NCBI GenBank assembly: GCA_037974665.1
Contig: CM075767.1
Location: forward strand, 7,155,501-7,219,500
Direction of reading: 5' to 3'
Length of the DNA: 64,000 nt
From: Ehretia macrophylla
Lineage: Eukaryota > Streptophyta > Magnoliopsida > Boraginales > Ehretiaceae
Shown: piece after piece, positions 48,250 to 60,082 of the stretch
Layout of the letters: every line of letters begins with the position of its first letter
Numbering within the stretch: the stretch's first letter is position 1
Translations under genes and position numbers: made by a program
Notes under the pieces: generated by a model
What the model was told of the DNA's origin: nothing
The model's database searches: none
What the model saw: the letters and a program-made list of their open reading frames with translations, nothing else

Positions 48250-51200
48250 ATAACAATTAAAAAAAAATGTTATTTTTTCATAAATCTAGTTAAATTAATT
48301 GATATATTGGTAAAGTTGTCGCGTTGTGATAGCAAGTGTGTTGTTGGCACATCCCAAGCTCGGAGCTTTGGATCCACAAGCAAGCTCCAAATCCACTGCT
48401 CCAAATTGGTTAATACTTAAATTTACAACGCTTGCTTTTAAATGCAAACCGCTCTCTTCTTGTGTCTCCCGCCAGTGTGAGGCATTACAATGTGGTTTTC
48501 TGTAATCTAATAACCGATGAGATAGTTTGGATTTTTGATACAGAGGGAGAAAGAAAAAGATTTGATTTCTTTTATATTTGGTTTCATTTTTGCGTAATGC
48601 ATGGAGCTATGGAGCTAGTAAGATTTTAACAAGAATGAGTCGGGTGTGGTTAGATTCCTAAAGCTGACCGCAACTAGTGGGATAAGCCTGAGTTTGGTTT
48701 GGTTAAGATTACTTAAATAAAGAGGGAATATCACTTTTAGTTGAATTTGTGGTTTATAATGATGATATCAGGTCGGAAGTTTGTTAATATAATAATCCTC
48801 GCGTTGCTTGAACAACCTACTGTTTTTTCTTTTGATCACTTCACAATGTCATACACTATGATAGTTTCGGTGGTTCGGAGAGTTTATGCATCGAAAGAAG
48901 AGAAAATGTGAGCTCATGGATTGGTTACATGGAACCTGAGAGTTTTGTTGAACATTGTGAGTTTTGATGAGTTAATGATGCTGTGTAGCATGTTTCTTAT
49001 GTTGTTCTTGGATATCTTGGATTTGAGTAAGAGGGAAAAATTAAAATGAAGATTTCAAGTTTCTAATTGTTTTTTTAGATTTGTTTGTTGGAATGTTTCT
49101 TGTGTTACTCATCAAGAACAATCACCTATGACAAGAAAGAATAGTGTTGGTAGTTGAATTTGTGGTTCAGTGATGTGCATTAGGAAAAGGATAATAGATA
49201 GTTATGATTAGATTGTGCAGTTATTGTTCCCGTGAACCTCCAGGTTGTGTAATATCTGATGTGAATATTATGTTAGACCCTTTGCGTTAGACCCTTCACA
49301 TTGAGCTCTTTGTTTCATTTCACCTTTTTGCACTTATCCCTTTGATGAGCTGATTTTATTTTTTTTGCTTTGGTGAACTTTTTCAGATAGGTGATTGTGT
49401 GCATCATTATCCTTTAGGTGGTTTGGAGATATTGTGCATAAAGAAAAAAAGACAGGTTTTAAGCAACATAAAGAAATAATTCTTTGTTTTGATTGGTTGT
49501 CAGGTTGTTTGACAATTAATTAACAATTTGGTTGGTTTGGAATTTTAGTTTCACGAATGTCAAGTGCAATAAGATAATAGCTCCATGAATGAAGTATAGT
49601 GAGGTAACTGTAAGTTCCTAAAAAAATTATAGGTTTAGTCAAAGGGTAAAATCTCAAAGACCAAAAGGATTCAGTTGAGCCACGGTGGGAAAAGAAAGAC
49701 TGAATAACAGAGTTTTGCTCCAGATGCTTCATGTATATAGATAGCCTTCATTGTGAAGTAGGCACTTGAAAGATATGGGGATCAGGGTCCTGACATGCCA
49801 AAGCTGGTTGAAATCCAGAATTATCATGGAATTTGTTTTCTTTTGATTCTCTCTTTTGCTTTGAAAGGGTTGGAGGGTGAAAGTTACGAAAGTCTATGGT
49901 CTGCCATTTTTTGTCGAGTCTAAGAAGGAAACATTATATACAAGAAGAAGTTCACAATCCAAAGATGTCCAAATTTTAGATCAATGGACTAGTTGTTTTA
50001 AGCAAAGCGAGATTCTGTTGTTTAAAAGTATGAAACCATAATGGTCATTGTCATATTGTTCTTATGTAACAAAAGTTGTTGGCATATACTCTTTTCTAGT
50101 CTACTGGTGTAATTGTTTTTATCAAGCTTAATTTTTCTGCAGTATATTTGATACTCGAAGGTAGATAAAATAACTTTCTTTAAAAGCTGTTTCCTTTTCA
50201 ATTCAACTACTTTGTTACTTTTTCCATGTTTGTACTTATTTTGTCTTTGCTCTTTTCCTATGTTATTTGGGTCAAATAAATTGATTTTCCCATTCTTTTT
50301 CCTTTTAAGCAGTTGACGAGGATTTCTCTTTTGGTTGCAAATATGATTAATCTAGTTGTCTGTGACAACTCTTTCTTCTATCTAAAGAAGATAAAGTCTA
50401 TTCTAGTTTACTATTGAAACCGTTACTATATCTAAGCATCTGAGATTGGCTCAGGTTTATCTTGGAATCATCCGTTGTAAGAATCTTTCTGAAATTTTTT
50501 TTTTTTCGCTCAGCTTCTGTAAAATTATCAGAATCTTATCACAAAGATATCAGAACTACTTCCCACCATCTTTGTCTTTCTATAATCAAAATGAATCTAC
50601 CATTCAGTTGATGTGGTACAGGGCTACAGGCAGCAGATTCAGTTGTAGTTTTTCCTTTTTTTTTTTTTTTTTTTTTTTTTTTCTAGTTTTTCGTTGCAGC
50701 TAAGCTGCACACGCTCTCGTAGCATGTCAGGATGTAATGTTGTAATTGTACTCTTATCATGTATAGAATTCCTTTCAGCCTTCTGGAATTGGAGATTATA
50801 GAAGATTTGCAGAGCTTACGTTAAAGTTACATCTGCAGATTATTTTACATGCAAGTCATTTATATCTTGTAATGAAATATGATTTGTTCATTAAGGCATA
50901 TATCTTATTTTAGCTTTTCATTCTAGTTGTGCTCGGCCAGATGTGGTTGGTTTTAATGCCTCACCTAAGTCAACAATACATTACTCCCTCCCTACCCCAC
51001 CCCACCCCATGCCATTGCTTAGTTTGTACACGTCCACTACAATTTGATAGGGGAGAAGCCAAATTTAGTTGGTCATTTCTGGACAGACGATAGGGAGGAA
51101 ATTAATATCTGTTTTGTCTTTGGTAGTATATGGACGTCGTTTGTCTTTTTTTTCCTGTTAAATTAACTTCGTATCTTTAACCCCTGCACCAGATAACTAT

Positions 51201-51335
51201 TCGTTTGGATATGATAAGGGCTGGTACAAAGAGGACCATTTCAATGCATCAGATGTAGATGGAGATGGCCTTTTGAATATAACAGAGTTCAATGAGTAAA
51301 CTTCTATTATATCTCAAGGCCCCGCGACATCCACC

Positions 51336-51375
<40 letters not shown>

Positions 51376-54300
51376 AAGGAGAAAAAGCAGCAAAGAACAA
51401 AAGAAAAGAAAGAGAATAATTGCAATTTTATTTCTTTTCTCTTTTACAAATCCAATATCTTTTACCTAATTATTTACTTGTTTCTTGGTGTTATCATAGC
51501 TTTCTTCACCCAGCTGACTCCACAAGTCGCAAATTATTTCAGTGGCTGTGCCGGGAAGAAATAAGGTGCCGTCACTTTGATGAAATTCTCGTCCCATTGA
51601 TTTTGGTTCTGCATTAATATTGCTTTGTTTCTGCACCGATGTTGCTCTTTCCATACTTCAGAAGCTATTCAATCTTTGCTGATTATGAGTTCATTTATTT
51701 TTTCAGTTGGTCTTTTCCCTCAAAGCTTATATTCCTTCTTGTCAATTGCTGAGTAAAGCATAAACAAATGTAATTGCAGATAAGAAGAAGAACAAGAGTT
51801 AGAATTAGAGTAGAAGAGATCGAAAACTGCCTTTTCTATCTGCCCTATACTAGATTACACAGATACAATTAATAAGGAAAATACTTTGGATAGGATTATG
51901 ACTAATTAAATCAAAGATCCAGGCTGCTCTCTTGTTTTTACCCTAACAATTAAACTAGGGTGTCCATTGAAATGTGTCTTTGAGGAAGACATCCTATGGA
52001 CCAGTTTTTTTTTTCATCTAGAAAGATTTTCATTCTTCAACAATCTTCCTAGTTTTCATTTCTAGGATATGTACTTGGTTCTACAATATGAAATTCAATA
52101 TTTTGTAGTGAAGTCTCCAAATGAATCAACAAAGCGGTAGTCTCATACAGATGCATTACAACATACTAAGACAAAGCATTCCCTTGAAGAATGGCTATTT
52201 TTTCATCCATTACCGTCATAATCCACCCACTTCAGCTGGGTAATCACCCATAAGAATAGTAACTCTTATAAAGGAGCACAATAGAAGAGATGAAAGGGGT
52301 GGAGGTGGGACTTGGTGGTAATTCTGATCAATGTGGCAAGACGATTTTGAATGTAATTTGATAGGGTGAAGGAAAACTTGGGGGAGGGTGTTATGGTTTT
52401 CACGATCGTATATGAGTGGAAAACAATGAAAATGCTATATTTATGTTCTTATATTGGGCCTAAGATGAGGCTCCATGCCTTCTACCTTCCCTATTTTCTG
52501 GTTCTTGTTTCTGCAAAGGAACATGTTATCCCTTTTCCTGATTCCCAGTGCTTTCATTTTTCAACAAAGTTGACTGATCTTGTTTCCACCTATAAACAAT
52601 AACTGCTTCACTTTTCTACATGATTTTAATTGTGTCTAAAAGCTTCGAAAAAGAGTAGTAGTAGTTGGGATACTGTTTGTAAATCCAAAAAAGGAAAATG
52701 AACTTCAAAGCGCCTTTTCCAAGTATGGAGTGTAAAACGCTCTAGCATGCCTTTCTCTCTGAACTGCCTGAAATATATGCAGCATATGGCATATCTGAGT
52801 CTTTTCCTGGCCTAGTTTGGCTCATGAAGAAAGTCTCCACTTTGATTGCTATTAACCTTTTCATACTCATAACCTTAAGCATCTCATGTGTAGACTACTG
52901 AGACCAGGTACATTCCAGAATGTACTCTTTAGTTTGTAGCTCTGGAATCTTCATCAAATAGATAGGAGTATATAATTTTTTTATTTGGTATGTGGAGTAG
53001 GCTATGTTTCTATTCAAGTATTTAATTTAATTTTTCAGATTGACCCAAGATTAATTTCTTATGGAGAATTTGTTGGTCCTATCACTTTCAATCTTGAAGT
53101 TCAATTTGTCTAAATAGTTAAGATGCCGACTCTGTGTCACGTGGTTGCTTAAGATCCAAACCATAGTTATCAGATTCGTCCTTACCCCTTGAGAACCGCG
53201 TACTAGATTCCATGTCCCAATTTGCAGTACATTTATGTATCGAAACGCTAGAATTCGCGTTCCAATTCACTAAAGGTGGCAACCTAAACCGTATAAAAAA
53301 TTTTACTGGAAAATAACAAAAGATATCTCATACCTCACATAAACTAAGAAAGGTAATACTTCAGAACCGAAAATATCATTCGCTCAAGTTGATCTTAGTA
53401 ATTAGTAAACGCAAAATATCATTTCTCTGCATAATTTTTTATAAACAAACCCAATATTATTCACAGCATCCTGTGAATTCAGTTAGTGTATTGAAGAAGT
53501 CTACCCCCATCGTACCCTATAAATTCCTAAGTGTTGTATCCCGTACCCAAATTTGTACCATGACTCAGAACATACCGCAAATCTATTAACTATGATCCAA
53601 ACATCTTGTTAAATTGTATTGCAACATAATGGATATAAGAGGTAAATTCCGAACAATCCCCATGTTTTTTGATGTTTGGCGTTAAAAGCATATCTGGCCT
53701 ATATGATGTTCTTGAAACGATACTTTCTTTTATTGACATGGTAAAAACTATGTCGGCAGAAGGAGCGAGCATGCTCTACATTTGAAGGCAATGAGCCAGT
53801 ATTTATCTTCTTCATCTCTCTTTCACTTTAGGACAGAGTGATGGTGATTGGACCTTGCAAGCGATCATTTTGGTGTATATTACCTATGTTTAAATTTCTG
53901 CCTGCAACCTAGTGAATCTGAGCGGCACAGTAATGACTGGCCAATACGCTAATGCCTACTTTTGTTTTCAAGTATGATGTCTACTTGCATTGTAGTAGTC
54001 TATGAGTTTTAGAGAAGGTCTTAATGCTGAGTTAGACTTGAGGTGGGAGACTTTGGAAGCAAAGGCTTTAGGCAATTAGATCAAAGACAGATTATATGGA
54101 AATGCAAGTCAACCAAGAATAGGATAACAAGTGAGGTGGAAGTAAGATTGGACATGGAAAGAAGTACAAAAACAGAACACCTTATATACCTTGGATCTGC
54201 ATGGTTCAACAGGATGAAGAAATCGATCTCGATGTCAGTAACAAATTAAAGTGGAATGGACAAAGAAGAGAAGCACATCATGTTGTGTATGCACAATATA

Positions 54301-57300
54301 CTCTTTTAAGTTGAAAGGTGTTACAGGATTGCTATACTACCGGCTTTGCTATATAGATCTAAGTTTGTTCTGTGGTGAAATACCAACATATTCTCAACAT
54401 CTCAGTGGCTGAAACAAGAATGTTGAGATGAATGTGAAATACTAGGAAGGATAGGAATAGAAACGATGTGATTTGAGGAAAAAGTAGGCGTGGTGCCAAT
54501 TGAAAATAAGACGAGGGAGAATCGTTTGAAATGATTTAGACGTGAGGATAGAACCTATGGAGGCACCTACATGAAGTTGTGAAGTCTTGGAGATTGCCAC
54601 CATAAGAGTGGTACAAGGAGGTCTAAGAAGAGTTGAGCGGTGACGCTTAAATGAGATCTTGCCCGTATAGAGCTAATAAAGGAGATGCCCCTCAACAAGA
54701 CTGAGTCGTTTCCTCATTTTATAGCCGGAAAAAACTAGTGGGATAAGGTTTAGTTTGGTTTGATTTGGTTGGGAATCATGCTGTCTACTGCTGTGAGGAA
54801 GCCAACATCCTCACTTGTTGCTTGTAGAGTTAATCATGGTATATGCCAGTTAAAAAGATGGTTAGAACTGTGATTTTAGTATTGACAACATGATCAGATG
54901 GTCGATGATTTGAATTGAAGCATGGTATCTTATGTTGACTGAGAAAATAGAAAAAGCACTAACCTATATTAACAAATGAACTTTTTTTTTTTTGCTAAAT
55001 ATTAACAAATGAATTTGAGTATTAAAAGTTGGAAGTATCATACTTTGCAGTACGAACAAGTAACAAGATTATATGTATTCTCTAGGTCTTCAATTTATGT
55101 TTTCAAGACAGTCATATTGTTTATACAATAGGTAAAAGAATGTCGCAGCTCATCATGGCTAGATGATCCTGATATGAGGCCTGTTTGGAATACCATAATT
55201 TTCAAATCAGTTGTTGCAAAGAACTTCTTTAGATATTCAAAACAATATTTGTGAAAAATGACAATTACATTGGAAGATGGGATAGATTCTGTGCACAAGG
55301 TGTGGAGAAAACTAAATTAAGTCTTCTGCAAGTATAGTCCTGAAAAACAAATCATCTATGGGTCTGTACTGTGTGACTTAAATGTTTAGTTTGTAAAAAA
55401 GTCAAATCAGAGAATTGTTATTAGAATGAAGTTGATCAAGCTCTGGGTGACTACAGGAGGAGATGAGAAAGAGATATTGTGTGCAATAGCTGTGGTTGCA
55501 AAAGAATTGGGTGGGGCCATGTCACTAGAAAGCTCCACGATGAGATGTCTCAGTTAGTGTAATGCAATGATGACTCAAATATGTTTGAGATAACAGTTGA
55601 AGTATGCCTTTCTTTTGGCTGCACTGACTACTAGGCGAACCGTGAATGGTAAGTTATCAGAGTTAATATAAGGATGTTTATAAGAAGCGGTGTGTTATTG
55701 GGTGTGGTATAGATAGGAGTTGCTGAGAAGCGAAACTTATGTAATTGAAATGTGACTCTTAGAATTTTGGATGGACGGATTCCTCCTTGTACTTTGGTCG
55801 AAGAAAGCACATGCTGAATGTGAATGTTTTCTCTCTTCTCTATTTATTCTTGTTCTATCATTTCCTTATGAGACCATATCTAAAGCTTCGGTGATAGCTC
55901 AGTAGCTTCATTTACAGTAATAAAACCCTCAGTGGTGGTTCTAGACTTCTAGTAATAAGTATTCTATATAATTGATGATAAAATCAAGCTTAGTAAGGCT
56001 GTCCTTAGTAGAGTCTCTAAAATAGAGACTCTACTATCGTATAATTATTACGTAATATAGTTCATTTGGTGAAACAAAAATTCATAAAGTAGAGATTAAA
56101 ATCACCAAAAGTGGGCCCGGGTCTCTAAAAAGTACATTTTTAGAGACTGTGTACTTTTTAGAGACCCAGGCCCACTTTTGGTATTTTGATCTCTACTTTA
56201 TGAATTTTTGTTTCATCAAATGAACTATATTACGGAATAATTATACGATAATAGAGTCTCTATTTTAGAGACTCTATTAAGGACAGCCTAACAAAGTTAT
56301 AGGACTACAATCAGATAAAGATTTGTCACTTTGACTAGAGTAGGATCTGCATTTGCTATGTGATTTGTCCAGTGTGTATACACCTTATTGGTGCGTTACT
56401 ATCTTTCGATTAACGAATGTGTAACCCCAGGAATGCTGTTTTTTGATAATGAAACCATTTCATTGACAATAGTCTGTCACCTCCTTTGGTTGCTTGTTAG
56501 TCACAAAGGTCTGTTAAAAACTTGCTCACCCTCATATATAGTGTTTCATACATTTTTTTTAATCTTTGGGCCTCTGTTTCAGGGAAAGAGATACTGACAA
56601 AGATGGTAAAGTTAACTTCAAAGAGTTCTTTCACGGGCTATATGACACGATTAGAAATTATGATGAAGGTCATAATTCTTCACATCATGCTGATGATTCC
56701 CAAGAGGCCCCTGCTAGAGAGTTGTTTGCTCAGCTTGACAAAGATGGTGATGGGTATTAAACTAATAGCTCCTTTTAGATTACTTTTTTATGTTGAATGC
56801 TTTGGCAACCACCTTCAATAACTCTTTTCTGTTGTAGATACTTGTCTGACGTGGAACTGCTGCCTATAATTGGAAAGCTTCATCCATCAGAACGCTATTA
56901 TGCTAGACAACAAGCAGAATACATCATACAACAGGTACTTATTTAACTCAAGAAATATGGGTTTTCCATTGATGGAAACTAAGTCTGGTTTCTGCGCTTT
57001 TTAGAGATCTTAACTATGATAATGAAGCTTATACACCACAGCCAGTTATCCTCAGTAAATCTTCAATTATCATAGTAAAAAATATTTATAAATGACGTTC
57101 TCTCACTAGATCAGATGAAGAATATTCTTTGTCTCTTTAGAATCCACTAAATGGTTATTTAGAGTAATTTATTGCATTTACTAATTCCTATTCTAGAACT
57201 ATAAGTGGATTGTTAGTAAACCCATGTAAAGAGGGCAAGGACACAGGCTCCTCCTTTCTTGTATATTATGTGATTGATATGTTACTTTGGAAGTGTGGGG

Positions 57301-58891
57301 GGTGCAATTGGAGTGCTATTAGATTTGCAAGACGTTCAGAGTTGTTGTACGAGTTTGGGTACATGATACGATGCTCAGGAGTTTATAGGGTATGTTGGGA
57401 TAGATTTTCCATGCACTTATTCGTTTCATGGTACATTGTGAAGAATTGGGTTCATTTACCAAATATTATGTAGAGTAATGATGCTTTTTGTTTAGGGTTA
57501 AAATCAATTTGTTGCAAAATTTAATCTAAAGCCCAAAATCTAATTTCAAGAATTAAAATAATTTTCCAATATTGTATATCAAGCATAAGACACAAAAGCA
57601 AACCAAAAAATTTTTAAATCTTAACAAAGGTTTGCACTCTGCATATATTTGTACTATCGAAAAAAAAAAAAAAAACTTTAGCTTGCTCGAATAAGAAACT
57701 CAAAACAACAAACTTCTAGTTGCTTTTCCCTAATCATTTTTCCCTTTTGCACGACCTCAGCCACCTCTTTGTCGGGGTAGCTGTTGAAGCATTAGAAAGT
57801 GGTCTTTGAACTTCATCCACATGTTGAGTATCCTCATTTTCATCTTCCGAACCTCTCCATGTCATATCCTTTAGTGTTATTGCAGAATTCTCAAGGTATG
57901 TGTTGTCTGAATCAATCTCCTATTTTTGGCAAGAACCATCTTTATATTTTTTACAAAAATGTTTTTGTTGGGGACCACAAGAGCTGATAAGTTCGTATTC
58001 CTTCATTCTAACATCCGCCTTCAAGCACGTTTTTGTGAAAGCTACAAAGATGTCCTTAAAGAAAAAGGGGACATTGATCTAGACAACACGTATTTAGAGG
58101 ATTCTGCAATAAGACTAGAGGATATGAGATGCAGAGGCTTGGAAGATGAATTGAGGATACTAAACATGTGGATGAAGTTCAAGTAACATTTTCTAATGCA
58201 TCAACTGCTAAAGGAAAAGCAACCAGAAATCTTTGTTTGTTTTTAGTTTCTTATTGGAGCAAGCTAAAGTACTATTTCTATTTATCTTTGATTTTGAGCT
58301 TATATTACTGATATATGCAGAGTGCGGACCTTTGTTAAGATATGATAATTCTCTGATTTGCTTTTTTTTTTTTTTTTTTCTTGTGCTTGATATACAATAT
58401 TAAAAAATTATCTTAGGCGTTGATTTGGATTTTGGACTTTAGGCTATATAAATAGAAAATACCATTGCTCTACATAATATTTAATAAACTAATCCAACTA
58501 TTCTTTACAACATACTGTGAACCCAATTAGCGCTGAAGAAGTCTACCCCCATCATTCTGTATAAACTCCTAAGTGTTGTACCCTGTACCATGACTCGGGA
58601 TGTACCACTAATTTAATAATTATGGACTCAGTCTATGAAGAAAAACCTGTCAGACCTACCAATTTGGATAAGCTTAGATGATCAAGAAGTTTACAAGCTT
58701 TATAATATAGATATCAGTTGTCAACACCTCTATTTAACTTTTTTGGCTCACTTCTGCAGGCTGATTCAGATAAAGATGGACGTCTGACCTTGACAGACGT
58801 GATTGCGAACCCATACCTATTCTACAGTTCTGTGTTCAATGAAGATGACGATGAAGATGATGACTATGAATACCATGATGAGTTCCGTTAA
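47634..58891 (+). CDS. luminal EF-hand Ca2+-binding protein, reticulocalbin/calumenin (CREC) type
   Basis: Six exons: 47634-48249, 51193-51295, 51500-51565, 56583-56753, 56838-56934 and 58760-58891. They give 394 residues with all phases consistent. Residues 5-21 form a signal peptide or anchor; 29-47 are His/Arg-rich. EF-hand loops: about 147-159 (variant, one residue too long), 184-195, 226-237, 265-276, 314-325 and 353-364 (Asp at position 12). Six EF-hands plus a signal sequence fit the CREC family, which buffers Ca2+ and assists folding in the ER/Golgi. The acidic tail ends YHDEFR, close to an HDEL-type signal but with an extra Arg. From memory it resembles the Arabidopsis EF-hand gene At4g27790. 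The start is the ATG before GKASVIIYI. Introns 2-5 are GT-AG; intron 1 shows AT where GT is expected, and read-through would stop the protein after 208 residues. Confidence 0.88.
48250..51192 (+). other. intron 1 (2.9 kb)
   Basis: It begins ATAACAATT and ends TGCACCAG. Contents: a possible SINE-like scrap at about 48290-48400, an RTE-like 3' end motif (CTAGTGGGATAAG) near 48676, and a T-run at about 50652-50682. No other gene was seen. Confidence 0.65.
51193..51295 (+). CDS. EF-hand gene exon 2
   Basis: Encodes DNYSFGYDKGWYKEDHFNAS and EF loop 3 (DVDGDGLLNITE). Acceptor CACCAG, donor GA|GTAAAC. Confidence 0.9.
51337..51373 (+). repeat. 37-nt poly-C tract in intron 2
   Basis: 37 consecutive C between exons 2 and 3, 41 nt after the donor. 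The other strand is a G-run able to form G-quadruplexes. The length may be uncertain in the assembly. Confidence 0.85.
51500..51565 (+). CDS. EF-hand gene exon 3
   Basis: 66 nt encoding FLHPADSTSRKLFQWLCREE and flanks, the FLHP linker block between EF loops 3 and 4 in this family. Acceptor CATAG|C, donor AAG|GTGCCG. Confidence 0.88.
53320..53600. repeat. dispersed repeat, copy 1
   Basis: Its second half matches 58440-58630 in intron 5 in the same orientation, sharing GAAGAAGTCTACCCCCATC and CCTAAGTGTTGTA. Family unknown. Confidence 0.7.
54040..54770 (+). mobile_element. RTE-clade LINE remnant, 3' end
   Basis: Plus-strand frames recall the end of RTE reverse transcriptase: EVEVRLDMERSTKTEHLIYL then GSAWFNRMKKSISM (54130-54250), SVAETRMLR (near 54400) and a GTRRSKKS-like Arg/Lys stretch (near 54610). 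The end CTAGTGGGATAAGGTTTAG matches the usual 3' end of plant RTE LINEs. Many stops and frame changes occur. Truncated and long dead, inserted in intron 3. Confidence 0.7.
55997..56288. mobile_element. Tourist-like MITE (PIF/Harbinger type)
   Basis: A 292-bp near-perfect fold-back with ends GGCTGTCCTTA and TAAGGACAGCC, flanked by the 3-bp duplication TAA (55994-55996 and 56289-56291). Arms of about 140 bp differ at only a few positions. A TAA/TTA duplication and short length are typical of PIF/Harbinger-derived MITEs. It sits in intron 3. Confidence 0.85.
56583..56753 (+). CDS. EF-hand gene exon 4
   Basis: Encodes EF loop 4 (DTDKDGKVNFKE), FFHGLYDTIRNYDEG, a His/Asp-rich linker and most of EF loop 5. 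Acceptor TTTCAG, donor GG|GTATTA. Confidence 0.92.
56838..56934 (+). CDS. EF-hand gene exon 5
   Basis: Completes EF loop 5 (DKDGDGYLSDVE) and encodes LLPIIGKLHPSERYYARQQ. Acceptor TTGTAG, donor CAG|GTACTT. Intron 4 before it is 84 bp. Confidence 0.92.
57713..58230. repeat. imperfect inverted repeat in intron 5
   Basis: The arm at about 57790-57925 is the reverse complement of about 58065-58185 at roughly 85 percent by eye. Further partial matches extend to 57713 and 58230. A transcript of either strand could fold into a hairpin of over 100 bp. A frame in the right arm (57926-58186) is not a recognised protein. Confidence 0.65.
58440..58630. repeat. dispersed repeat, copy 2
   Basis: Direct counterpart of the repeat in intron 3, about 80 percent alike by eye. 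No terminal repeats were recognised. Confidence 0.65.
58760..58891 (+). CDS. EF-hand gene exon 6
   Basis: Encodes EF loop 6 (DSDKDGRLTLTD), VIANPYLFYSSVFNEDD and the acidic tail ending YHDEFR, then TAA at 58889-58891. Acceptor CTGCAG. Confidence 0.92.
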   Translation, partial: ADSDKDGRLTLTDVIANPYLFYSSVFNEDDDEDDDYEYHDEFR

Positions 58892-59350
58892 TTCTAACTT
58901 TAGGTAAGAAGCATTTCTAGGATTTTTCACTTGTATGCACATGCTTATTTCCTCTTCCTGATTTAGTGGTTATTTGTGCCAGATTTGCACGGTAGACAGA
59001 TGAGACTGATTAATCGTTTTCCACACGCTCTCATCGTATACACAATCGTCAGCATAACGGGGTTACAAGAGACTTCAAAGCAGACAATGCAAAAAAAAAA
59101 ATTATGTTGCATTCTTTGCTGAAATGCTCAGTCTCAATCATCCGGCTTTAGATTTCTTTCAACTTCAATGTTTTCTTATTTTTAGATGATCATTTCATTT
59201 ATTGTTGACACAATTTATTGCTGCTGTAATACTTCTTGAAGGGTAATGTATACACTAATGTGGAAGTAGTGTAGATTGAGTCGTTGGATTTAAATCAATT
59301 GATTCTGCAATTGTTGTAGAAATGCTTTGTTATGCAGAAGTTGATTAAAA
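58892..59350 (+). other. 3' untranslated region with a probable intron
   Basis: AG|GTAAGAAG lies 12 nt after the stop and TTTGTGCCAG ends at 58982, giving a likely 79-bp intron at 58904-58982. The remaining 3' end is AT-rich. I cannot fix the polyadenylation site. Confidence 0.45.
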
Positions 59351-60082
59351 TATACTGTGTTCGGGCTAATGGCATCTAGATTTTTTTTTTTTTTTTAAAT
59401 TCAGGAGGGGCCCAACGAGACTAGAGTTCGTAACTTCTCGCATATACAGTGAGTAATATTACCAGTGAACCAAAGTTCTAATAGCGTTCAGATGTGTTTT
59501 TAATTAAGGATGAAATGAGTTATTTTGGAGCATTGAGAACCAAATTGTCAAACGACCGTAAGTTAAAGGACTACCGCAGGCTATCACTTGTGAAAAATCA
59601 ATATTTTCAGGTTTGGCTTTTCATAATGTAAGCATAGTTATAGATCATTAAGACTGTTTCTATAATCTTGGTGTAGTTTCACAACATAAATTAAATTATT
59701 TTCAGAAGCATATATCAAATTACGCAAATGTTAATACTAGTTTACTATATATTTATTCTTATTTTCAAGATAGTTTTTAATATTCCAAAAGTCAGTTTAT
59801 GGGTCTTTGATATCTAGATTTCTATTAATGCAACGAAAATATATAATCGACCACACATGCCACTTTTGGGGATTAATCTGAAAATTTTGAATAAATATTG
59901 AGAACTACCTTAAAAATCAAAAGATAATCTCGTGTTAGTATAAACTTCGTAATATTCCCAATTTAACAAGAGGAATTAACTTCTCGACTCATAATAAATA
60001 AATAAATAAAAACTTAAATTAAAAAGATCGACAACGCACTAGGCTTTAGTCCAATAGTATGTAACTCACTATATTTGTGAGT
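59351..60082. other. AT-rich intergenic DNA
   Basis: Nothing supportable was seen beyond a T-run near 59382-59395. Confidence 0.6.

Larger units (their letters stand above)
51566..56582 (+). other. intron 3 (5.0 kb)
   Basis: GTGCCG to TTTCAG. It holds one copy of a dispersed repeat (53320-53600), an RTE LINE remnant (54040-54770) and a Tourist-like MITE (55997-56288). No host exon was recognised in it. Confidence 0.8.
56935..58759 (+). other. intron 5 (1.8 kb)
   Basis: GTACTT to CTGCAG. It contains an imperfect inverted repeat (57713-58230), a T-run near 58362-58379 and the second copy of the dispersed repeat (58440-58630). Confidence 0.85.

Noticed and set aside
51292-51564. Proline-run protein across the poly-C tract
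   Set aside because: The frame is created by the C-run inside intron 2. Flanking splice sites and the EF-hand frame explain the region better.
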